From Zestosphaera sp. (lineage in GTDB: Archaea; Thermoproteota; Thermoprotei_A; Sulfolobales; NBVN01), in contig JAWBSH010000002.1 of the NCBI GenBank assembly GCA_038843015.1, positions 92,310 through 156,309 on the forward strand: 64,000 bases of DNA, read 5' to 3'. Below are positions 52,250 to 63,363 of the stretch, piece after piece. Below the pieces are notes generated by a model. It was not told the DNA's origin and made no database searches. It worked only from the letters and a program-made list of their open reading frames with translations. The translations under genes and the position numbers were made by a program. Within the stretch, counting starts at the first letter, position 1; each line of letters opens with the position of its first letter.

Positions 52250-53050
52250 CTAGAGTTCGTAGAGTGGGAGACTTAAACACGTTACGCCGCCATCGCATTT
52301 CCTAAACTCAGAAACATCTACTTCAATGACTCTATAGCCTTCTCTCCTCATTCTCTCAGCAGTTCTAGGATACCCCTCAGGAACGAGCACCCTATTATCG
52401 CCTAAGTACAACATATTAGCAGCGTAAGCTTCCTCTAAATCCACGCGAACGAGTCTGAAACCATCAAAATATGATGGGTTAACATACTCAGGCACTATGA
52501 CTAGGGTTTTATTACCAACGTAGTTGACGGCTGAGAGTAAATGAAACACCTTACTAGTAGGCACTGCAATAACTTTGAACTCTCTGAAGAAGCTCCTCAA
52601 AATCTCAGCTCCACCCAGGTTTGTTCTGCTAGTAATCCCAACAAACACTACTCCTTCACTGGTGATTAAGACATCACCGCCTTCTAGCGTAGCTGGTTCT
52701 ACGACGTCTGTGATAGTGAACCCCCTCTTACTCAAAAACTCTCGGACACTCGATTCCTCTCCTCTCCTACTAGGTTCTCCAAACCTAGAGATTAAGGCAT
52801 GTTTAAGAGAAGCTCTCACGACAGCAGTATCCTGAACAAATACCGAGTCCGGGAAGCCTTCAAGTTGCGGTAATTTATAAACTTCAATACCTTCTTCTTG
52901 GAGGATCTTCACATAATTATCGTGTTGCTTAAGTGCTAACCTGTAATCTACGGTAGTTCTTAACGGGTGAGTCGACACACACTTAGTAAGTTCTTTGACT
53001 GGAGGTCTTACTATAACTGAACCATACAGTTTACTACGCCGACTCAACAC
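52250..53050 (-). CDS. Dimethylarginine dimethylaminohydrolase/amidinotransferase-like protein
   Basis: 266 residues of the guanidino-group modifying (pentein) fold. Motifs: PPVKELTKCVSTHP, GFPDSVFVQDTAVV, EGGDVLI near residue 125, HLLSAVNYVG, and the C-terminal catalytic Cys in CDGGVTCLSLP. DDAH hydrolyses methylarginine to citrulline; archaeal members could instead be citrullinases or N-succinylarginine-type enzymes. Confidence 0.85.
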   Translation of the reverse strand: MLSRRSKLYGSVIVRPPVKELTKCVSTHPLRTTVDYRLALKQHDNYVKILQEEGIEVYKLPQLEGFPDSVFVQDTAVVRASLKHALISRFGEPSRRGEESSVREFLSKRGFTITDVVEPATLEGGDVLITSEGVVFVGITSRTNLGGAEILRSFFREFKVIAVPTSKVFHLLSAVNYVGNKTLVIVPEYVNPSYFDGFRLVRVDLEEAYAANMLYLGDNRVLVPEGYPRTAERMRREGYRVIEVDVSEFRKCDGGVTCLSLPLYEL

Positions 53051-53151
53051 ACTCCCCCAAATCTAATCATTCCAGTATTTATTTGTTGGTTGTAAATCTT
53101 TGGAAAGCAACTTAATAACTTCTATTAAGGATATTTTAGTGGTGAAGTTAT

Positions 53152-53619
53152 GTGAAGAGTCCTTCATTTGAGGATATGAGCAAGCTTGAGAAGGAATACT
53201 CTAAAAGATTAGTTGACTCGGCTAAAAACGTCAAAAACCTAGTAGTTAAGACTGTCATGACTGCCGTAGCTCAAGACTCTCTTAAGCATTCTATGATATA
53301 CGAAGCAATAGCAGAGTTGCTTAAGGAAGAAAGACCCATGATTAGCGAAACCGAGTTAGATGAAATAGCTGGTGAGATTGAGCACCATATAAGAACTGAA
53401 GAAGAAATGATTAAATACCTGAGAGAAGTCTTGGAGAAAGGAGTTGAGAATAAAGCTATGAAGTTCTTCTTAGAGACTCTCCTCAGAGACGAGTTATATC
53501 ATCACGCACTACTTAAGCAAGTTCTTGAAATGATAGTGCGTAAAGAAGCTCTTACTGAATCAAATCTGTGGGAGTTAGTCTGGCGGGAAGCGATGTTTCA
53601 TGGAACTCCAGGTGGCTAG
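53152..53619 (+). CDS. Ferritin-like four-helix protein
   Basis: 155 residues, almost all helical. Paired acidic/histidine motifs fit a di-iron site: SLKHSMIYEAIAELLKEE (helix 1/2), EIEHHIRTEEEMIKYL, and RDELYHHALLKQV near residue 122. It resembles rubrerythrin/ferritin-like proteins lacking the C-terminal rubredoxin domain. GTG start; followed 66 bases later by a second, related gene, so they may form a hetero-oligomer. Exact role (oxygen or peroxide handling, iron storage) unknown. Confidence 0.75.
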   Translation: MKSPSFEDMSKLEKEYSKRLVDSAKNVKNLVVKTVMTAVAQDSLKHSMIYEAIAELLKEERPMISETELDEIAGEIEHHIRTEEEMIKYLREVLEKGVENKAMKFFLETLLRDELYHHALLKQVLEMIVRKEALTESNLWELVWREAMFHGTPGG

Positions 53620-53685
53620 AGATCTAAACAGAAAATGCTAGACTTATTAACTTTATCGTAGTAAATACATTGGTGACTTTAAATA

Positions 53686-54126
53686 ATGTCGTACGAATTA
53701 ATTAAGAAAGCTCAAGAGATAGAAGAGAATGCTGTTAGCTCCTACTTCCACGCTCTCAGAATACTCAGGCTTCAAGGCACGGAACTACAGGATCTTGAGA
53801 AAGTTGTTAAGAAAGTAGCTATAGATACTCTAATTCACAGAGAATTAATGAAAGGAGTGCTTAAAGCTTACGAGGAAGCTATTAAAAAAGAAGCAGAAAT
53901 TATGAAAGAATTAGAAGAGATGAAGCCTTCTGCTAAAGAGAAAGCCATCATAACAAAAATTCTCAGAGAACACTTAATCATAGAGAGTGAAATGATTGAT
54001 AACTATAAGAAGCTAGCGCAAGAAATGCCGTACACAGTACTCAAGGAATTAGCAGAGTCTCTAGCTAAGAACGAAGAAGAACATCATAAGCTACTTATAT
54101 CTTTAATAAAGAAATACGAAGAATAA
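53686..54126 (+). CDS. Ferritin-like four-helix protein, second
   Basis: 146 residues, helical, with putative ligand motifs VSSYFHALRIL, TLIHRELMKGVLKAYEEA, REHLIIESEMIDNYKKLA and NEEEHHKLLISLI. It shares the E-xx-H layout with the upstream gene but diverged throughout, with fewer His in helix 3. ATG start at 53686. A small leaderless gene follows 147 bases later. Confidence 0.72.
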   Translation: MSYELIKKAQEIEENAVSSYFHALRILRLQGTELQDLEKVVKKVAIDTLIHRELMKGVLKAYEEAIKKEAEIMKELEEMKPSAKEKAIITKILREHLIIESEMIDNYKKLAQEMPYTVLKELAESLAKNEEEHHKLLISLIKKYEE

Positions 54127-54273
54127 TTTTTAGATAGTAAATTCCTTAGTTTAGTATTTAGTTTTTTACTTTTCTGATAAGCTTAGCTAAGTCTCAGCAA
54201 CTCACTGAAACAGCAAGACTTCTTGTCCTGTATTTCGACAAAATATAAAAACCCTTTTTAGACAATTGTTTTG
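54127..54273. other. Intergenic stretch with the promoter of the small ORF
   Basis: AT-rich; the only clear element is TATAAAA at 54244-54250, correctly spaced for transcription starting at the next gene's first codon. Confidence 0.45.
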
Positions 54274-54414
54274 GTGACTAAAACGAGAAACAAAGATAAG
54301 GTAATCAACACTTTGAAAGCGATAAGAAGATTCTATGAGAGGATTGGCTGGAGAGATAAGGTAGATGAGATAGACGAGATATTCATGAACTCCATAGAAG
54401 AGTTCTCGTATTAG
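54274..54414 (+). CDS. Leaderless 46-residue small protein, unknown
   Basis: GTG at 54274 (TTG at 54271 also possible) opens 46 codons to a TAG. A consensus TATAAAA at 54244-54250 is centred 27 bases upstream, so the mRNA would begin at the start codon, a common archaeal arrangement. The protein is charged and helical (INTLKAIRRFYERIGW, DEIDEIFMNSIEE). It is too short for homology judgement; no known domain recognised. It may belong with the ferritin-like genes or stand alone. Confidence 0.5.
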   Translation: MTKTRNKDKVINTLKAIRRFYERIGWRDKVDEIDEIFMNSIEEFSY

Positions 54415-54599
54415 TTTTCTTTTTGCAGTCAGAATTATTATATTCCCACATACACATTCTCATAACTCACCTTGAGGTAACGTATTCCTTAAAAGTACGT
54501 TCATGCATATCCTAAAACTTTATTAGTTTGCTTCGAGAGATTCTCTCTGAGTCTATTCACTCACTAGCACTAGATGCTTAGATTCTAGCTAAATAATGC
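54415..54599. other. Intergenic region between small ORF and methyltransferase gene end
   Basis: AT-rich, with T-runs (TTTTCTTTTTG at about 54416-54426) that could terminate the small ORF transcript. No gene or structured element recognised. Confidence 0.35.
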
Positions 54600-55583
54600 T
54601 TATGTAATGAGATACGAAATTAAGAATGAAGTAAACATAATCAGCGCAAGATAAGCTAATACCACAGTAAATACCTCTCTCCGTGTTGTCGGCATTTCCT
54701 TACCTATAAGGATTCTCGCAGGGTATGCAACTACATTCTTTAGAACCTTAGGCATCAAGATCATGAAGGGTGTGTGCTCTAAGTAGCAAATATACTCATC
54801 ACCTAACTTACTCCTCAACTCAACTTCCTCAACTAGCGCCGCACCCAGAATAATCGCGGTAGCTACTACCCAAGGCAGGCCAGGCACTGGCGGAGACCAT
54901 CCTCTGCCCTCCTCAACTGCACTAGCCAGAGACAGAAAACCGTAACTCCATACTATGAATCCTAAATACTGAGGATGTCTTGAGAACTTGTAGACTCCCC
55001 CAACACTAAGAGTTCTTTTTTGTAGTCTATCATTTACCCACGTCATCACGCCCAAGAAGAAGACTGTCAACCCGACTATCATGATCGCGAAACACACCGG
55101 AACGAAAAAATCACCGCTTAACTCAGGCACTACTAACTTAGCTACCCACGTAACTAAAGTGTTGATTGCCCACATGGGAACATACGTAATCAAACCAAGT
55201 CTTATAAAGACTTCCGAATCTATAAACGGAAGCCACAGTAGCCTCAACACACCAATACCTGCTAGGAAGAACATCGTGAAGGCGAAATGCCCTATTGTTG
55301 GCAAGTAGAGAGTCAATGAACCAAGCAATGACAACTTAACCTTATTAAGCAGAAACCCGGCACCTATAATAATAACAACACACACTAACCCCACGTAACC
55401 AAAGATTCTTAAACCTGACTCTAACTCTTGACACCTAGGAAAATCTGACAAGAGTATACAGTCAGGAATAAAACCAAGCATCCAATTATTAACTACCTTA
55501 ATAACTTCTATTGACGCATACACTAAAGTTAACGAAAATAATGCCGAGAAAACTACAGATATCAGCAACTCACGCTTACCCAA
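54600..55583 (-). CDS. Isoprenylcysteine carboxyl methyltransferase-like/phospholipid methyltransferase membrane protein
   Basis: About 327 residues with seven or eight membrane segments. The ICMT/PEMT signature GGVYKFSRHPQYLGF is near residue 205 and the SAM-binding C-terminal EEVELRSKLGDEYICYLEHTPFMI near 265. Members methylate isoprenoid-cysteines, phospholipids or membrane metals' ligands; substrate unknown here. The frame opens at TTG 55595, but GGTGATT four bases before TTG 55583 supports the later start. Confidence 0.82.
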   Translation of the reverse strand: MGKRELLISVVFSALFSLTLVYASIEVIKVVNNWMLGFIPDCILLSDFPRCQELESGLRIFGYVGLVCVVIIIGAGFLLNKVKLSLLGSLTLYLPTIGHFAFTMFFLAGIGVLRLLWLPFIDSEVFIRLGLITYVPMWAINTLVTWVAKLVVPELSGDFFVPVCFAIMIVGLTVFFLGVMTWVNDRLQKRTLSVGGVYKFSRHPQYLGFIVWSYGFLSLASAVEEGRGWSPPVPGLPWVVATAIILGAALVEEVELRSKLGDEYICYLEHTPFMILMPKVLKNVVAYPARILIGKEMPTTRREVFTVVLAYLALIMFTSFLISYLIT

Positions 55584-55737
55584 ATAATCACCCAAATCAA
55601 AATGCTGAAAAGATAATAAAAAATAAGATGAACCTGAAGCATCATATAATTACTCATAACTTATTTTTAACTATGTTTTTCAAGAATATATATGAGAGGT
55701 GTCTTAACTGAGTTTTAGCGAGGACCTCTTAATTAAG

Positions 55738-57153
55738 TTGGTCGATGAGGGAAGTGCTGCAGGGGCTTCTTACGTGGAAGCGCGTTACCAGAGTGATTAT
55801 GGAGTCTTAGTTTCTATGAGAAACGGTAAAGTAATAGGTGTAGGGTCTTTTAAAGAAGAGGGTGTCGGGATTAGAGTTTTAGTTGATGGATCTTTAGGAT
55901 TTGCGGCAACTAACAACCTAAGTGCAGAGGGTCTTAGCAAAGCTCTCGAGAAAGCTATTGTGAGGGCTAGGTCAGTAGCTTCTTTAAGAAAGAACGTTAT
56001 CAGATTTAGTGAGGAGAGAGTTGGTAGAGCTTCTTACGAAGTCGTGACAAAGATAAAATTAGAGGACGTGAGTGTAGAGAGTTTGATGAGTTTGGGTAAG
56101 GAAGTATTTAAAGTCTTAAGCGAGTCTGTTAGTCAGGTTAAGCTTCCGGTCTGTGTGTTCAGTGCTGAGACTCACACTCAAGAAAAACTAATCATTACAT
56201 CAGACGGCGCTTACGTTAAGTCTAGAGTTCCTAGGATGTATGTCTCAACTAATCTGGTACTCCTCCACCCACAGAAGGGCACCTTACAGAGAATGAAGGA
56301 ATTTGGTAGTTCTGGTGGAGGCGAATTACTTGATGTGTGGAAGCCTGTTGATGCCTTAGCAGAGGAAGTCAAGAAACTTGAAGTAGTCTTAGTAAATGGT
56401 ACTGAACCTCCTAAAGAGCCTGTCGACGTGGTTGTGGGCTCTGAGATAGTGGGGTTGTTAGTCCACGAATCAGCCGGACACCCCATGGAAGCTGACAGAA
56501 TATTAGGACGTGAAGCCGCGCAAGCCGGAGAATCGTACGTTAAGCCAGAGATGATCGGTGAATTCAGGATAGGCAATGAGTTGGCTACAGTAATTGAGGA
56601 CCCTACAATACCCGGTAGTAACGGCTTTTACTTATATGATGATGAGGGAGTCCCGGCGAGACCTAGATATCTCTATAAAGAGGGCATAATAAATGAGGCA
56701 CTACATAACAGACACACCGCAAATATTTTCGGCATTAAAAGTAATGCTGCAGCAAGAGCAATGAACTATGCGTCAGAACCTATAATACGTATGAGTAACA
56801 CATATTTCAAACCTGGAAAAATGAGTTTCGAAGAACTTATAGAAGACATCAGCACAGGTGTCTTCATAAAGTCTTACATGGAGTGGAACATAGACGACAT
56901 AAGGTGGAATCAAAGATATGTAGGTCTAGAAGCCTACATGATAAGAAACGGCGAGTTAGCCGAGCCAGTTAGAAATCCCGCATTAGAGATAACTACTCAA
57001 GGATTTTACAGCAACGTGGTAGCCGTCGACAAAGAATTAAAGTTCTACCCAGGTACTTGTGGTAAGGGAGAACCCTCACAGGGGGTCCCTGTATGGTTTG
57101 GCGGTCCGAACGTCAGGATCGCTAAAATTAGATTGGGGGTGACTGCACGGTGA
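55738..57153 (+). CDS. tldD: TldD-family metalloprotease, pair 2
   Basis: 471 residues from TTG 55738. Zinc site VGLLVHESAGHPMEAD (HExxxH near residue 240); downstream PGSNGFYLYDDEGVPARP and the C-terminal cysteine region FYPGTCGKGEPSQGVPVW. The N-terminal strand usually starts a little earlier, and the frame is open to a CTG at 55708 beside a stop; a TATA box at 55685-55693 is compatible with TTG 55738. It overlaps the partner gene by four bases. Diverged from pair 1, so the two heterodimers likely have different substrates. Confidence 0.93.
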   Translation: MVDEGSAAGASYVEARYQSDYGVLVSMRNGKVIGVGSFKEEGVGIRVLVDGSLGFAATNNLSAEGLSKALEKAIVRARSVASLRKNVIRFSEERVGRASYEVVTKIKLEDVSVESLMSLGKEVFKVLSESVSQVKLPVCVFSAETHTQEKLIITSDGAYVKSRVPRMYVSTNLVLLHPQKGTLQRMKEFGSSGGGELLDVWKPVDALAEEVKKLEVVLVNGTEPPKEPVDVVVGSEIVGLLVHESAGHPMEADRILGREAAQAGESYVKPEMIGEFRIGNELATVIEDPTIPGSNGFYLYDDEGVPARPRYLYKEGIINEALHNRHTANIFGIKSNAAARAMNYASEPIIRMSNTYFKPGKMSFEELIEDISTGVFIKSYMEWNIDDIRWNQRYVGLEAYMIRNGELAEPVRNPALEITTQGFYSNVVAVDKELKFYPGTCGKGEPSQGVPVWFGGPNVRIAKIRLGVTAR

Positions 57154-58481
57154 GTGAGGCTCTTGAGCTAGGAAGGGAAGTAGTTAGTAAGTTGAGAGAA
57201 AGCTATGATGACGTAGCAGTCCTTATGAGAACTCGCGATAGAGTTATGGTGAAGCTTTGGAATACCGAGCCTTCAGTAACTCAGAGTTGGCTAACTACGG
57301 ACGTGTCCTTGCTACTAACTAAAGCGAGGAAAGTATTAATACTAGAATTCTCTGTTGGGAGACCTGAGGAAGTCCTTAAAGCTATTGAGAAGATATCAAG
57401 TGTTGTTGAGAGGGTTGAGGAGTCAGAACTCTATGCCCCCCTACCAGAACCGCAGGAAGTTAAGCCTATCGAGGGACTCTTTGATACTAAAGTAATTAAC
57501 GCGATGAAGGACCCAGGTATACTAACTAAGTTAATGGTTGATGCAGCTTTATCTGAGGGTGCTGAGAGAATTGCAGGTACTCTAACTTTAAGCAGTGATG
57601 AAAGAGTCTTAGTTACTAGCAAGGGATTTGAGAAAAGTGAAAAGAAAACGTTAGTTGAGGCTTACTTAAGAGTATTTAAGAACGAATTCAGTGGTCATTG
57701 GGCTTACGGATCAACACATGTGAACGAGGGGGAAATTAAGGAAGTCGGGAGGAAGGCTGGCTTATATGCTTCAATAACTAACAGTAGAGCGGACTTGCAA
57801 CCAGGCAAGTATGATGTGGTTCTTTCCCCGCTTGTAGTAGGTAACCTAATGAATTATGTGGCGTTCATGTCTTCAGCACTAGCAGTCCTAATGGGTTATT
57901 CGATGTTCATGAGGTTTAAACCCGGAGATAAGATAGCTTCAGAGAAACTCACGCTAGTAGATGTGCCAAGAGACCCCACCCTACCTAATGTAGCGTCTTT
58001 TGACGATGAAGGAGTCCCTACTTACAACAAACCCATAATAGAGAAAGGAGTGTTCTATAACTTACTCCACAACTCAGGTACGGCAACTAAGCTTGGAGTT
58101 AAATCGACTGGCAATGCTGGGTGGATAATGCCTAACCCGTGGAATCTGTACATGGAGCCTGGAAGTCTTAGAGAAGATGAGTTAGTTAGCGAGTTGAGAA
58201 ACGGAGTAATAATAACGAACAACTGGTATACTAGATTACAGAATTACGTTGAGGGGACTTTCTCTACGGTCGCGCGTGACGCCACGTTATTAGTCAAAGA
58301 TGGCGAGATAGTAGGTAATGTCGGCAGAATAAGGATAGCAACTAGTTTTCCAGAACTACTTAATAGTATTGAAGAATTGACTAGGCAAACGTATGACGTC
58401 ACGTGGTGGGAAGTCAGAACACCTATTAGAGCACCGTATGTGCTTGCAAGAAATATTAATTTGACTAAACCCTACATATAG
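57150..58481 (+). CDS. TldE/PmbA-family protein, pair 2
   Basis: 443 residues, non-metal-binding partner of the TldD at 55738. Features: EVVSKLRESYDDVAVLMRTRD at the start, ASEKLTLVDVPRDPTLPNVASFDDEGVPTY and NNWYTRLQNYVEGTFSTVARDATLLVKDGE near the C terminus. No HExxxH. GTG start overlapping the TldD stop (GTGA). Confidence 0.92.
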   Translation: MSEALELGREVVSKLRESYDDVAVLMRTRDRVMVKLWNTEPSVTQSWLTTDVSLLLTKARKVLILEFSVGRPEEVLKAIEKISSVVERVEESELYAPLPEPQEVKPIEGLFDTKVINAMKDPGILTKLMVDAALSEGAERIAGTLTLSSDERVLVTSKGFEKSEKKTLVEAYLRVFKNEFSGHWAYGSTHVNEGEIKEVGRKAGLYASITNSRADLQPGKYDVVLSPLVVGNLMNYVAFMSSALAVLMGYSMFMRFKPGDKIASEKLTLVDVPRDPTLPNVASFDDEGVPTYNKPIIEKGVFYNLLHNSGTATKLGVKSTGNAGWIMPNPWNLYMEPGSLREDELVSELRNGVIITNNWYTRLQNYVEGTFSTVARDATLLVKDGEIVGNVGRIRIATSFPELLNSIEELTRQTYDVTWWEVRTPIRAPYVLARNINLTKPYI

Positions 58482-58487
58482 TTTTTC

Positions 58488-59561
58488 TTAGAAGTCGGTT
58501 ACTCCGTACTCGCCTGAGAACTCGTCACCTACTTCCTCGGTTCTCCAGGCTTCAGGACATCCCTTGCCGTATCTTATTATAGGGCCTGCAAGCCTAGTTA
58601 ATAACACGACTCTTGAAGGTATAGAATAAGACGCTACTCTGTAGCTTGTCTCATTAGCCAGCCTTCCCGCGAAGTCTAAGACTTCATTCATCGAGGGCAT
58701 ATTATCTCTACTTAATCTCTCAGTAGAGCCGCCTACGTGCATGTAAGCTTTTGGCTCTATGTAGGTTGGTGAAGCCTTATCTATTAATTTGGCGAACCCT
58801 CTGACGTCTTCCTCACTCATGTTAAATCCTTTGATTAAAGTTATTCTTAAGACTGTAGGTGATGAGAAAGACGGCAGTAGCTCTAAAGTCTCTAGAGTTT
58901 TCTCCCAGCCTCTACTCACTAGAGGCTTATTAAAGAAATTATACATCTCTCTACTCCAAGCCTCTAAAGACACGTATAGCTGAGTAGGTTCTTCCTCAAG
59001 AGACGCTAACACTTCAGGTCTTATACCTCTAGTTACTAAAAACGTGGTCAGACCCTTACCGTGGAAAACCTCAATCAACTCACCCAACCTGGGATATAAC
59101 GTGGGTTCGCCGGTGAGTGAAATAGCTACGTGTTTTGGATTCATTGCTTCTTCCCACATTATCTTAGGGGCCACGTTCCTGTAGCCACTAACAGTTCTTC
59201 GATGTTCTTCTATGGCTAAGTCTGCTATCACTTCAGGGTCGTCTACGCTAGGCAACCTCATTAAGTCTTCATCTCTTAACCCCAGGTCTTGTGGCCTCAC
59301 CCTCCAGCAATGAAGACATGCATTCCAGCACCAGAGAGTGGCTGGAGTGAACTGTATACACCTATGTGATTCTATTCCATAAAACTTGCACTTATAGCAA
59401 AACCTGCCCTGAGTTAAGGCGTTATGAACCCATAAACACTTCTTCACAGCTGAGTGAGAACCTATTAAGTGATATTTCTGGTTTTTTAACCTACTCATAA
59501 CTAGAGTAAGAGGCTCTGTTTCCCCAGCCTCAACAGGTAGCCTTACAGTTCTCCTTATCAC
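58488..59561 (-). CDS. taw1: tRNA 4-demethylwyosine synthase (TYW1/Taw1)
   Basis: Radical SAM enzyme that makes the tricyclic base of wyosine at G37 of tRNA-Phe from pyruvate. 357 residues with the radical SAM motif CWNACLHCWR near residue 78, an extra cysteine cluster earlier (CYKCKFYGIESHRC), the TYW1 motif SLTGEPTLYPRL and IRITLIKGFNMSEEDV. GTG start behind GGTGAGTA. Archaea-specific occurrence supports the archaeal source. Confidence 0.94.
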   Translation of the reverse strand: MIRRTVRLPVEAGETEPLTLVMSRLKNQKYHLIGSHSAVKKCLWVHNALTQGRFCYKCKFYGIESHRCIQFTPATLWCWNACLHCWRVRPQDLGLRDEDLMRLPSVDDPEVIADLAIEEHRRTVSGYRNVAPKIMWEEAMNPKHVAISLTGEPTLYPRLGELIEVFHGKGLTTFLVTRGIRPEVLASLEEEPTQLYVSLEAWSREMYNFFNKPLVSRGWEKTLETLELLPSFSSPTVLRITLIKGFNMSEEDVRGFAKLIDKASPTYIEPKAYMHVGGSTERLSRDNMPSMNEVLDFAGRLANETSYRVASYSIPSRVVLLTRLAGPIIRYGKGCPEAWRTEEVGDEFSGEYGVTDF

Positions 59562-59609
59562 TACTCACCAAAAACTTGATGATTAGACAACTAATATACT
59601 AAACCTTAT

Positions 59610-61795
<2,186 letters not shown>

Positions 61796-61938
61796 TCTAA
61801 TCCCTCCTATAATTTAATCACACATAATATTAAATGTTTGACTCCAGCACGTGTAGTGACTCACTTCAATTAACATGAACAAGTTAATTAGTTTATGCAG
61901 AAGCATAACACCTCTCTTAACAGGACTCAGTAAAAAAC

Positions 61939-63363
61939 CTAAAAGCTCTGAAGTATGGCTCTACCAGCAATAACCCCCGTAGCAGCAGCTATGTTTAAGC
62001 CTCTTGAGAGTCCTGCTCCATCACCAGCCACGAAAATGCCTTCAACGCTAGTCTGTAGGTTTCTGTCAGCTTTAACTCTTAGGCTGTAGTATTTAATTTC
62101 AGGCGCGTAGAGTATCGTTTGTGGCGAGTAAAGCCCTGGATACAGGATATTCAGTCTCTTGATAGCTTCGAGCAAGTTAACTATAACCCTATAGGGGAGG
62201 ACAACCCCTATATCTCCAGGTGTTACATTCTTTAAAGTAGGTGTCACAATACTTCTCTCTATCCTCTCCCACGTGCTCCTCCTACCTTTCTCTAAGTCAC
62301 CTAGTCTCTGAATTATTGGTTTACCTACACCTACTCGGGTAGCCATCCTAGCTATAGACTTGCCAAGCTCTGTAGCGTCAGAATAAGGGTCAGTAAGCTT
62401 TATCGTGACTAATAGAGCGAAGTTAGTATTTCTGGATTTCAGATTTCTATAGCTAACCCCGTTAACTCCGATAGTACCGTCTTCGTATTTTTCTTGTACT
62501 ACGAATCCTCTAGGGTTTGTACAGAAAGTCCTGACTTTATCGTCGTAAAACTTCGTGTAAAGCACTATCTTGGGGTCTGGATTTATTGTGGTCACGTCTT
62601 CAGTTACGTATGAGGGGACCTCTACTCTAACACCAACGTCTAGAGGTCCTGGCTCGTACTCTATGTTCAGAGTCTTAAGTATTTTCTGAAACCACGTGAT
62701 TCCTCCCCTACCTGGTGCTAAGAGAATTCTACGAGCTGTGAACTCCCCCTGACTAGTACTCAGTTTGAAGTTGCTATCATGCTTCATTACCTCAGCAACA
62801 CTTGTCTCTGTAAATATCCGCACACCCTTCTTTTCTAGGTAGGTACTTAAGTTATCAATGACTCTAATCATGACGTCAGTTCCTACAATCCTTTGAGGTG
62901 TTGGTATGTATTTGGCACCAGCTTTAGCAGCAAGCCTCTCAAGCAGAGTTATTTTTTCTTTGTCCGGCACGTAGAGAGTGTCTTCAGGTACTCCAAAAGA
63001 TACGAAGATCCTGTCAACGTATCTTACTAGTTCCTCGGCGTAATCCCAGTCATTAACTAGCTTGTCTAAGTCTCCCCCAATGTCAGGTCTTAAATTAAGT
63101 GTCCCGCTGCTTAACGCGCCAGCACCTCCTATACCGTAGGTCACGCTACATACTCTACAGTTAAGACACTCTGCTTTGTTGTTTGGTATGTGAGAGTTCC
63201 CGTTATTCGTTTTGATGGCTAGCGGGCATTTCCTGTCAGTCACTTTCTTTCCTTTATCGAAGATCGCTACTCTCAAGCTACTTCCTGCGTTGCTCACTAT
63301 CTCTAGGGCGGCCATGAGTCCCGCAGGTCCTCCGCCAACTATCGCTACATCGAAGTCCCTCAC
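61939..63363 (-). CDS. FAD-dependent oxidoreductase (COG2509-type)
   Basis: 474 residues. FAD-binding DVAIVGGGPAGLMAALEI at the N terminus and LNIAAATGVIAGRAIL with FVAGDGAGLSRG at the C terminus. Central motif CRVCSVTYGIGGAGALSSGTLN is characteristic of this group of archaeal NAD(FAD)-utilising dehydrogenases, with a CPLAIKTNNGNSH-C-L-N-C-R-V-C cysteine cluster. Function unknown. GTG start overlaps the purA stop (GTGA). Confidence 0.85.
   Translation of the reverse strand: MRDFDVAIVGGGPAGLMAALEIVSNAGSSLRVAIFDKGKKVTDRKCPLAIKTNNGNSHIPNNKAECLNCRVCSVTYGIGGAGALSSGTLNLRPDIGGDLDKLVNDWDYAEELVRYVDRIFVSFGVPEDTLYVPDKEKITLLERLAAKAGAKYIPTPQRIVGTDVMIRVIDNLSTYLEKKGVRIFTETSVAEVMKHDSNFKLSTSQGEFTARRILLAPGRGGITWFQKILKTLNIEYEPGPLDVGVRVEVPSYVTEDVTTINPDPKIVLYTKFYDDKVRTFCTNPRGFVVQEKYEDGTIGVNGVSYRNLKSRNTNFALLVTIKLTDPYSDATELGKSIARMATRVGVGKPIIQRLGDLEKGRRSTWERIERSIVTPTLKNVTPGDIGVVLPYRVIVNLLEAIKRLNILYPGLYSPQTILYAPEIKYYSLRVKADRNLQTSVEGIFVAGDGAGLSRGLNIAAATGVIAGRAILQSF

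Noticed and set aside
55708..55738. CTG at 55708 as the start of TldD pair 2
   Set aside because: Too close (about 19 bases) to the TATA box centre; TTG 55738 fits better, though a few family-like residues upstream remain unexplained.
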